Below are positions 48,521 through 59,079 of a DNA stretch of 64,000 bases, piece after piece (position 1 is the first letter of the stretch; each line of letters opens with the position of its first letter). The DNA is from Ephydatia muelleri (taxonomy: Eukaryota > Porifera > Demospongiae > Spongillida > Spongillidae), in NCBI GenBank assembly GCA_013339895.1, contig JABACO010000020.1:7482090-7546089 (forward strand). Direction: 5' to 3'. A program made the position numbers and the translations under genes. The notes beneath the pieces were generated by a model. It was not told the origin of the DNA and ran no database searches. It worked only from the letters and a program-made list of their open reading frames with translations.

Positions 48521-49085
48521 GAAGAAAATGATTTTTGTGCATGCTCTACATATGTATGTATCTATTGCCATAGGCAAACAGCTCAAATAACGTGTAACAA
48601 CGCGATGGTTGCTTGCAGCCATAAATGGTGAGCAAAAGCCGACTATTCTCGTCATGACCCATGAATCGAAAATTCAAAAGACAATACAACATGGCACGCA
48701 AATGAATGACACATAACATGGAATAACATTTAAAAGATGCCGAGATACGTCGAAGTGCCATATTAGTCGCTTTTCGCTTTGCCCGGTCAAATCTAAAAAA
48801 GGCAAAACTGATCCTGTTGTGACAATCAATTATAATAAATACAATGTGTTTACAAAAATTATTAACCATGTTGAATAATAAAGAATAATGATTTGTCTAC
48901 ACAAAAAAAAAGTTCACAAATTATTTATAGTTCGAACAGTTACAATGGTCTAACCCACGTTGCCCGGCCTTCCCCTACCCATTGGTACAACAGCTGCCAA
49001 TAAACATTGTCCATTACTTATGCATATTGAATATAAAGTAAAGCTTCCAGATCATGAGTAGCTTATACCTTCTGTCTATGCAGGT
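48521..49085. other. AT-rich, no gene recognised
   Basis: Contains A-rich stretches and a 107-codon minus-strand open frame (48546-48869) with no family resemblance that I can support. Confidence 0.4.
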
Positions 49086-49086
49086 A

Positions 49087-49825
49087 TTGAAATAGCAACT
49101 GGAGGGTTTGGAAAGGCAGATGCTATCAGTTATTCAGGACCAACCTATATCAGCATTCGATCAGGCAAATATGCCTCAAGTACTGCTTGTGCTCATGCAT
49201 TGGATTTTAATAGGATACTTGAACTTCCTCAATTCGATCTAATTACAAGATTTGGTGCAGACCAAACTGTAAAACCAGTATCGAAATTTCAGTTCACCAT
49301 TTCCTTAAGCATAACTTGGATGCACTGTTTTTAGCTACAAATGCCCCAGGTAGGAGTGCTTTCAATAGAGTGGAAAGGAGAATGGCACCTGAGTAGGGAA
49401 ATTGCTGGTCTACATTTGGATGACAATGGCAAGACAGCTGTTGACGATAAATTGGAGAAAAAGAATTTCCAGCATGCTGGTGAAATATTGGCAGAAATAT
49501 GGAACAAGGTTGTTGTTGATGGATGCCCTACAGTAGAATATAAAATTCAGAAATCAAACCTAGTAATATACTCCAAAAGGATGAGGCCTGGTTCAGTACA
49601 CATGTGTGAACAAGCGAATATTTTACCCAGATAGTGAAGTGTTTGACAATAAATGTTGCTCACCATATCGTAGTTCATATCATCATGTTATACCATCAAG
49701 GTTTCTTCCTCCTCCAATTCCCCTTATTCAAGTTGAAGATGTTCTGAAAGTGTCAGAACCAAATAAGGTTGATGCTACTGGTAAATTTATGTCACTTTTT
49801 GTTTCGATCTCATTGCAATAGAAAA
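49087..49825 (+). pseudogene. Broken coding remnant of a multicopy invertebrate protein family
   Basis: Plus-strand pieces in shifting frames: DAISYSGPTYISIRSGKYAS (49120-49190), SAFNRVERRMAP (about 49360), SREIAGLHLDDNGKT, KKNFQHAGEILAEIWNKVVV (49460-49520). This resembles a family repeated in invertebrate genomes with a (R)MAPLS...DxxGxHLDxxGxT...NFxxAGExLAEIW pattern. The function is unknown to me; it is probably mobile-element associated. Frameshifts at about 49375 and 49600. Confidence 0.45.
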
Positions 49826-52800
49826 AAATTACTGCCTCAGAATGCAAGGGATTTATTAATTCTTCCTTATGACTTGTATTGCCCATGTGTACAACCACTA
49901 TAGCTCCAGGATGTGCAGTGAATGTGGTCTATACTTTCCAACAATGATTAAACTTAAAAGAATAATATAGTTCACAAAAAAACTGCATCCATGGAGTTTC
50001 ACAACGAGAGAGACCAATTCGAATTGCAGCTCGATGACAACGTGAACTCTTGCTGCTATCATTGCAGATGACAATCTGGAATGGATAGATGAAGATGAAG
50101 TGAACATACAAGATTTACAGATACCGAATATAGCACACACAACTTAGAACCCAATTCCTACTATATCTGTGGATGAACATTTTTCCATTCCATGCGATAA
50201 CCAATAAGCTTTTCAATTTGTCATATCATTTGATTCTGTGATTGAATTATATTTGTGCAGCTCATTCATAGAAATAATACTCTCATCATTGGCTACAGCG
50301 ATTCTCTGTGAATGACTTGCAACAAATGAGATGTGTTCAACACATTCATTGCGAGACAATACAACCAAATTGGTTAATGTCAGCTACAATGCTGGGAGGG
50401 GGGGGGGGGGGGGGGGGGGTTGGTCAAGTGTGGCATCATTTCATAGAGGGGTGGAATGAAATCTGACGGGGGGGGTCAAATTCCGCCATTTTTGCGTGAC
50501 GTCATTTATGGATGGCCCCATTGTTCATATAATGTATGCGCCTTTTCGCTGAAGCGATCCCACATAACTTCCGATCAGAAAATCATTATCGTGACAGCAC
50601 TGATTAACCGCTTTAAAAATCCTCCACAGCGTCGAATCAATTCTTGATTTCCAATTGATTTATCACTGGCACTTACATTCTGGTACCAGAATGTAAGTGA
50701 TAAATCAATTGGAAATCAATTCGACGCGCGTTTTTTTTTTGCTGTGCTCACTATACATCGTAATCGCAAAGACTGAATAGTTAAGCATTCCAATTTGATG
50801 CCGCCGAGTCAAGTTCTCTCCGAAGTACGACACAGTTAGCAGTGCACTTATCTGCTGCAGAACTTTCCTGTGTATCGTAGCAACCGCCATTGTGCCTAGT
50901 ACATTAAATAATATATTGATATAACTACGTGTATGAATCTTGTATACTTGAATTTGGTGCCTCGCTATCGCCAGGAAAGTTGGGTGAGGACCCCCCAACC
51001 CGGGGTGTAAAAACAGCAGTGCATGGTGACATCATGATCATTCTCTAACTCCAACTGTGATAAGCATACTGGCTTTTTAACGAAGCACTTTTGCACCTCG
51101 ATTTATACCGTTTGAGGTGGAGCTTCCATTGTTCTTCCATACTATCTCCTTGGCACTCCTCCGCCCTGCTTACGGGCATAGTGTAAATCAGTTTTCAGAC
51201 CCAGCTCCAACTCTCAATGGTTTGTTGGACCAATGTTAACCTTCCGAAGCCACTTACTGTATTCTAGATCTAACTGAATTACACCAGTCAGTACAATAAA
51301 ATGCATGTAAAATAAAAATATCTTAACGATATTAAGCATGCATGCAGCCGAGGCAATCAAGGAAACTTCTTTTTAAAGCAATACATCTAACTTGCTAATT
51401 CTCTCTCAGTCCCAACCTGTCCTCACCATCAGTTGAGGCACTACTGTCTCATTGCACTGATTGAAACGTGTGTCAAAAAGACCGACTCCCAGAAATTAAA
51501 ACGTGTGCCTATAGCAGCAAAATGGCCGTCCTTTGGAATGTTCACTATTCTTTTAGAATACAACAAATGATAGCAACGGCTGTGTATTTTTCTAACTTCA
51601 CAACCAGTCCTTTACACACTTCAGCAGCTTTATGATCGTAGCTTGTGCCGCCCGAAAGCTACATGAGAAAAGACAGACGCATGTCTCGCGGTAGTACCTT
51701 TACTAATTCGCTTATGCACAAAACTCCTGAAGTTTTGAACCAAAACGAAGAACGGTACCGTATTGTGGATAGAAAGAACTAGCTATTTTAGGGATATTCG
51801 TACTCGCTCTAATATACGTGTATGCGCGTCCTAGCAACGCGAGTGACAGTTAACGTATTTAAATAGGAAGGCATGCATGGATTTGAATAATCAGTCTTTC
51901 GACCTTGCTTCCAAGAAGTGTGAGATCACAAGCCATTCATTTATATGAGTAGTATAAGACTGTATGTACCGGTTCTCTCTGTGCCACGGTACACTGCATG
52001 GTTGAATGGATATACCGGGTCTTGCTTCTCTTGCATGGAGGTGACCTTGATGTGATCAGGGTTGGGGAAATACTGCCTCTGCTTCCTTTCACTGGCAAGC
52101 ACTATACCTGAACCCTTCAGCCATCTGTATCAGTATACATAGGAGGGTACATTAAAATCTGCACATGTAGGATTATTCATTAAAGACAGCCTTCGAATCA
52201 TCCTAATTTTATTCCATTGTAATGTCAGGTTAGCTTACTATGGCTATACCTTGGCCCTTGCTCTGGAGAATTTGATGTATGCTTTCTTTAAGAGATAATT
52301 GATTAGGCTTTAATTTGGAGCTCTTCGCAGACACAGCATTGCAAGTAAGAACTTCTTGCAATTTCTGTGCTTGTGTTTTGCTGTGATAATTTAGCCTACT
52401 CGCGGGACATCTGGATTCATTAATCCGTGCAAGTGTCAATGGCTATAAAAAAGTTTGCATAGGTAATTATTTGAGTTACTTCCCTTGTGATAGAGAGATG
52501 AAAAGAGACGCCAAGGTTGCTTTTGGATGAATTCTGTACAACAATTTGGCTATTAATATGCACATCATAGTGAATATGCATCAACACTGTATTTGTAAAG
52601 CACTGACGTTACACATTCACGATCACTCTCGAAACAAACCACAAACCACACGTTCTAGGTGTAGGCTGGTAACTCCTAGCCAGCGTCACGCGTGATGCTT
52701 AACTCACCAAAAAGTTTGCGCGGTGTACTTGTGTTTTGTTATATCCCAAGCGTAGTGTGCCGCTGTTGTGCTATTTGGTGTGCATCCTATTCTGCATTCA

Positions 52801-52884
52801 TGGGCTGTACATGTAATCGGTCGTATTGCACGCTATACGGCTAGACTGGACGTGCATGAATGTACGCTAAGTGAGATGTAAGTG
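49826..52884. other. Gene-poor spacer
   Basis: No convincing gene over 3 kb. It contains a G22 tract at about 50398-50419, a foldback at 50631-50725 and AT-rich unique sequence. The largest open frame (52230-52439, minus, 69 codons) has no recognisable relatives. Confidence 0.5.
50631..50725. repeat. Foldback (inverted repeat) centred at TGGTACCA
   Basis: Arms of about 41-45 nt around 50681-50688: ACTTACATTCTGGTACCAGA + ATGTAAGT in the centre, extended on both sides by ATTGATTTATCACT and its complement with a 3-nt loss. Confidence 0.9.
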
Positions 52885-54142
52885 CAGGCCCGTAGCCAGG
52901 CTTTGTGTTGGGGGGGGGGGGGGGGGGGGCGCAAAGTATGGCTCAGGACTCAAGCGGACTCAAGGGTAATACGTGAACTATAGTTGGATTATACATCTTG
53001 TGGATTATACTTGCGATAAGCATTTGTGAGTTTGTTTTTACTCTCTGGTAAGAATTGAATCATAATTATGTAATTGTCCTTTTGTAATTTAATTACAATC
53101 AGATACCCACAAATCATGCAATGTCATTACTGTGTAAGGTGATTACATACATTCTTCAAGACTGTGATTCGATGATGTGAACAACGCGAACGGGAAAGAA
53201 AAAGAGCCGCTGCTAACTGCTGTTCAATGGAGCAATTTCTTCCCCAACGAACAAAACAAAACAATTGTAGATGCTTATGAAATGATTGAGGGTATCAGGA
53301 ATTTCTACAAGCTTGAGCGTCAATAACTTTCACAATCACTCATGTAGAATGGCAGAGAAAGTTGGAAGCTCAATGTCAATGCCTCGCATTATGGCTGCAA
53401 GGCAGCAGCATCGAAGCAATATTTCTTCTGATTCTCCTCTTGATTATGATTAAAAAGAATGTTGCTATACCGTTTCTCGACCACATCTCCACTCACTTAG
53501 CAGAACAGTTTTCATCATTAACAATCACAGCTGGTTCAATATTAGGCATAATACCATCTGTAAAGCATTCAAAGGAAATCAATCTGTCTAGAATTGTTGA
53601 AGTATACCATGATGACCTTCTATCCCCTGAGCTTCTGGAGCTAGAACTAATGCGATGGAAGTCAAAATATATCGATGTCCCATATGAAAAACTACCTTCA
53701 TCATCAGCAATAAAAGATTGTGATGCTGAAATTTACCCCAGTATTAGAATTCTGCTGCAACTAGCTTGCACTATTCCAGTTACATCGTGTGAATGTGAGC
53801 GGAGTGCCAGTGCTCTCAGACGTCTCAATAATTACATGAGATCACATGAGATCATCAATGGGGAAAGAACGTCTGGCCAATCTTGCCTTGCTGCACATTC
53901 ATTACGAACAGCAAATCAATGTTGAAAGTGTTATTGACCCATTTTAGATCAAGTGCAAGTCAGTCTGAAGTGGGAGATACGGAACTATTACCTGACAGCT
54001 GGCAGTTGTCACTATAAGTGTCGATTGTCAACAATATAAACATGCTTGTAACAAAATTCATAGCCGACCGAGTGGACCTTTTATCAAGCGGGGGGGGGTG
54101 GGGGCAATTACACCCGTTTGCACCCCCCTGGCTACGGGCCTG
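52885..54142 (+). mobile_element. hAT element 2, 1258 bp, internally deleted
   Basis: Perfect 16-bp terminal inverted repeats CAGGCCCGTAGCCAGG (52885-52900, inverted at 54127-54142) and a 5-bp target duplication AAGTG (52880-52884, 54143-54147). A G19 run follows the left repeat. The plus-strand frame 53362-53925 keeps only the transposase C-terminus: NVAIPFLDHISTHLAEQF, ELMRWKSKY and CECERSASALRRLNNYMR (hAT dimerisation). Same family type as element 1; non-autonomous. Confidence 0.93.
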
Positions 54143-54691
54143 AAGTGTGCAGGGTTACGTTCTCTGCGATCGAATACAAAGTGCCACACACACTGCCAGC
54201 GAAATCTCGATCTAGACACCCAGAACGGCGAAACTTAATGAAACGCGTGACAGCAAGCAGGGAGAAGGTGGGGCAATTCCCATGTATTTGCGGTGAGTGG
54301 AGGTTGGGCTCGGCACCACGTGATCACGTCAGAGCTCATGGGAGTGGGGCTCCCAAAGGCGTAGATGGGCTTGGGAACGAGGTATCTACCGCGGCTCAAT
54401 TTGCGCATGCGCATTCACTGCACAAAGTAATTTTACTTTATTTTCGACTACTAAAAATTCGTTTTTCATTTTCTAAATACATGAGTAAACAGGTTCAAGA
54501 TTATTTTGTTGTTTTTATTAAATTTAATTAGCTCGATTAATAATGTTTAATTTAAATGATGTAAACAAATTTGACCGAACCCACAATCTTAGTTTCAAAA
54601 TAACAGATTTTTATCTACATCCTATCAAAAGTTATTTCTGTTCAAACGTGTCCTATTCATTCCTGGACACCCTGTATAATTATGGTGCCTT

Positions 54692-54731
54692 GCTTGTCGC
54701 AGAGATAATATATTATCTCTGCTTGTCGCAG
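54692..54731. repeat. Perfect 24-bp palindrome flanked by 11-bp direct repeats
   Basis: GCAGAGATAATA mirrored by TATTATCTCTGC at 54699-54722, with GCTTGTCGCAG directly repeated at 54692-54702 and 54721-54731. Confidence 0.92.
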
Positions 54732-55039
54732 GTTCCGATGGCTACTCTAATCAGTGCACATTTTTTATGCTTTCGCCTATTCCTCTATAGTGCTATGAAG
54801 CTGCCTGCTTGTATTGCCTGTATGTAGCGTCGTTCGTATGTGCATTCATGTAATCGCGATATCAGTTATACCATTACAGCAATACAAAAATGCATGTATA
54901 ATCGCGATATATCGCGGGTAGCACTGATACAGAATGATCATATTCTTCTGGCGATTATAGTTACTGGGGCCCCGAGATCAATGTATATGGAATCGACCTA
55001 ACGCATGTTTTTTTTTTTTCAAGATTTCAATTTTTTTTT

Positions 55040-55614
55040 ATATTCTAGAAGTCTGAAACTGTGATATCCGCTATTTACGCACTGATAATCGGAGTATATC
55101 TGTCATGGAGCTGTAAGGCGCTGAATTGTTAATTTGCCATATATTTCAATGCACGCGTACTGGATAACTAGGTCCCTTTGCTCGGAAATGATCCCATATA
55201 ATGGAAGCGGGATGCGGAATGTCAGGTCTGATGTTGAGAAACAATGTACACAAACATGACTGTGCACAACGTTTACAGAACTACCTTCTTACCATAGGTC
55301 CATGTACTCTAATGAACAAAAGCAAAGTGAAACGACTATATGAGTACCTGACACAGGTGGTAGAGCAAAAGACGGCTCGGCTCACACATCTCTCTGTTTC
55401 GCACACTGAGATGGTGCAAATATCGTGCGGCATCGAATTTCTGCTCTGAAATACTTGACAACGGATCTCATTAGCACGTGCGTCGTTTTATACCTCATCC
55501 ATATCGCTAAATTTACTGCTCACCTGCGTTGAAATGTATGAATTCAGAGCCTTACAACTCCATGACAGATATACTCCAATTCTCACTGAGTGACATTTCA
55601 AACTTCTGGAATAT
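55040..55614. mobile_element. Possible foldback element with long diverged inverted repeats
   Basis: The left arm 55040-55150 (TATTCTAGAAGTCTGAAACT ... GGAGTATATCTGTCATGGAG) matches the reverse complement of 55525-55614, with about 80 percent similarity by eye and indels. The interior of about 370 bp has an 82-codon frame without known relatives. No clear target duplication. Confidence 0.55.
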
Positions 55615-55796
55615 CGTTGCACGCGTCATAACGCCCAAAAATGATGATCTGTAAGTTCTGACTAATTAGTTGGTTCGTTATTAAGTTTATTCACCAATCG
55701 GTTAACGAGCAATAATGCAATCGATTCGAAAAGCCGTATGATATATGATCGAAGTGTACATAAAATTAATACGCATTGCCACGGCGCGGGAATCGA

Positions 55797-58700
55797 ATGT
55801 ATAGTTTACTGCTATTTGCATCAACTGTTATACTGATCCCACGGGGTAAGTAACTGTTTTATTATTCAGCCGTAGACTGCATGTTCTGTTCACGGGACGC
55901 AGGGGATTCGCAGTGTATTCAGAGCATTCCTACCGCCATCATCGACGTCGACGTGGGGTCTGCACTTCTGCCTTCTGCTAGAGGGCCTGGTCCTAGCATA
56001 CAGGCCATCATACCGCAGTACGAGTTCAACTGCTCAGGATTCGTGACGCAGTGGAGAGTAGCGGTGAGAATGGCAAAGCCTCGACCTATGTCCTTTCAAA
56101 TATGGAGACCCATTGGCGGTAGCCCCGTCGCGGTCTACAGTTTGGTTGGATTTTATTCGGTCACAAACGTCGGTCCATTGGCAATGACGCGTACGTTTTC
56201 CATAACGGTTCCCACGCCTAGCTCGGTATTAGTGATGGCGGGAGATGTGATCGGATACAGCTACGGAGGGTCGATCGGGGACTGGAGGATTCAATTGAAC
56301 ACCACATCCTCTCAAATCACTGTGTTCTACGTAACAACGGCTGAGTCGAACGATATGGTGTCATTGCACACTTTTGCGAACGCAACGGGTGCTCCGCTAG
56401 TGTCCGCCGATTTCCGTAAGCTTGCTGTGTGAATGGTCTGTGTCATATGAAAGTGACGCTCCTGTTCCTCTCAACACAAGTTGTTCTGCCATCCTCACAA
56501 ACCTCGCCAACCGAACTTACTACCCTTTCGACGGCCCCCTCCAAGGCACCAGCTAGTAAGTCTAGCACGTTAATGTGACGCGTAGCCATAATGCAGTATC
56601 TGTACACACATAGCTAAGAGCTCAGCAAGATGCAGAGTATTCCCATACAGGAAGCTGTTTTAGACAAACAGGCATGGGGGAGGAGGGGGTGGGGGTGGGG
56701 GTGGGGGGTGGGGGGTGGGGGGTGGGGGTGGGGGGGTGGGGGTGGGGTGGACGACAGCGTTGGGTAAAGGCTTGGGACTCCCATGTAGCTTGGAGGGAAA
56801 AGGAAATAAATAAGAAGTTAGCAACAAAGTCAATGGATGACTCATATATCTCGTTTTGTTGCTTCAATGATGTAGTAATTATGACAACAACCCAGCACAT
56901 CAGCACCCAAGCAAACGTTGCCCAGGTGACTGTAACCATGGCAGCAATCACCCAGGATGCCCCCACACCTCCTACTAGCACAGTATCATCTGTGGTGGTG
57001 ATTGTGGTCACAGTGACAACCCTTCTAACAGTGCTTCTGATGTTAGTGGTAGCTATAGCAGTAATCCTGCTTTGCATCAAGCTACAGAAGAAGCAACAAT
57101 CAGGGAGTGTCAAGAGAGAGGCATTGAACCAACATTATACAGGTTAGGTGAAAATCAATTACTCTCTATGTATGATGCATGTGAGAGCTTATTTGAGTGC
57201 CTGTGGCTGTATTCTTTAGATATTGCTCTCCGAAAATCATCACTTGTTCCTCTGGTCACCAAAATCCACACTGGCTTCCAGCCAGAGATGAGCCTTTCTA
57301 GTACCATAGAAGAGAGCCATGTGAACAGTACCTTAGAAAAAACCCATGTGAACAGTCCAAACTACTACTCATTAGCACACAATAGCGTAGATGACTGTCC
57401 TGATGATGTCACAGGACAGTTTTATACTGCTCCCAAGACTGGAGTAGATGCAATGGTGAGTTTCTGCCTGGACATGTGGTCATGTGCCTGGTCAAGTAGC
57501 TACTGGAGTATCCACTGTATTAACAGAAATGTCCATGCACGGCTAACAAATTGAGATTACAGGGATGGATAGGTGAAGTGATGGGAAGGGTTGGGAGTGA
57601 GTGGAGGTAAGATGACATATTCTATGGCCATATGTAGGTGCCTAGCACATTTTAAAAACACTTTTATGTACTTTCTTGTAAAGTAACACTTGATAACATG
57701 CCAAATAGGACGAACCAAACATAGCAATTGGCAGATATGAGATGATGGAGGTATGTTGAAAGGTTTCCACAATAGTATCCTCTAGATTCTTAATCCCTCC
57801 TCCTCCTCCCTCCTCCCTCCCTCCTCCTCCCTCCTCCTCCCTCCTCCTCCCTCCTCCTCCCTCCTCCTCCTCCCCTCCTCTCCTCCCTCCTCCTCCCTCC
57901 TCCTCCCTCCTCCTCCCTCCTTATCCCTCCTCCTCCTCCTCCTCCTTTCCTTTTCCTCCTTTTCCTCTTCCCTCTTCTCTCGTCTCCTCTCCTCTTCCAC
58001 CTCCCCATCTTCCTCCTCCCTTCTCCTTCTTCTATCCTCCTCTCCTACTCCTACTCCTCTGCACAGACAAACAAATATGACACTACACGCTTCCTTGAAG
58101 ACATGTACTGGTCCCCAGCCCTCACTACCTCTGGTCTGTATGAACAGCTTGCAGCCCACAGGTATGAAGAGATTCCCACGTCTCAACTCAGGTGAGCAGT
58201 GCATCCATGGACCCAACCTCACATGACCACCTCACATGACCACATTACATGACTACCTCACATGACTACCTCACTTGAACACATCACATGACCATCTCAC
58301 ATGACCACCTCACATGACTACCTCACTTGAACACATCACATGACCACCTCCTCACATGACCACCTCACATGACCACCTCACATGACCACCTCACATGACC
58401 AACTCACATGACCACCTCACATGACCACCTCACATGACCACCTCACATGACCACCTCACATGACCACCTCACATGACCACCTCCTTACATGAACACCTCA
58501 CATGACCACATCACTTGAACACCCATGGCAGGATTTTGAATGCGCTTGGCTCGGGTCAGTTTGGCCAGGTGTGGAGAGGACACTGGACAATAGCGGCCAC
58601 CTTTTGCACAGATGTGGCCATCAAGATGCTAAAAGATGGAGCTTCAGAGGAGGACAAGGTCAAGTTCCTCCAGGAGGCAGCCATAATGGGACAGTTCTCC

Positions 58701-59024
58701 CATCCCAACGTGGTCAAGATGTATGGCGTGGTCACCGTTGACAACCCAGTGAGTTCTCCTCTCCAAGCTGCCATCATGACTGAGAGCCTAATTGCTAATT
58801 TCAGCCAATGATAGTGCTGGAGCTCATGGCTAGAGGTGACCTTCACTCCTTCCTTATAATGGCCACCATACTTCAGTTAGTACACATACACATGTGACGT
58901 TACTCATCTATTTGCCTTGCACACACACACACACACACATGTACACACATGCACACACATGCACAAACACACACACTCGCACAAACACACACACGCACAA
59001 ACACACACACACACACGCACACAC

Positions 59025-59079
<55 letters not shown>

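Larger units (their letters stand above)
54148..55796. other. Spacer upstream of RTK2 with foldback structures
   Basis: No gene recognised. It holds a palindrome at 54699-54722 and a long inverted repeat pair at 55040-55150 / 55525-55614. The last few hundred bases probably hold the RTK2 promoter. Confidence 0.5.

Noticed and set aside
48546-48869. 107-codon minus-strand open frame
   Set aside because: AT-rich, Cys/Phe-rich composition without recognisable domain; lies in transposon debris.
52230-52439. 69-codon minus-strand open frame
   Set aside because: Reasonable composition, but no motif, no flanking exons and no family resemblance; not supported as a gene.
57782-58222. Arg/Glu-rich minus-strand open frames (also 2538-2969 and 40382-40625)
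   Set aside because: Complement of pyrimidine-rich repeats; no codon-level structure.
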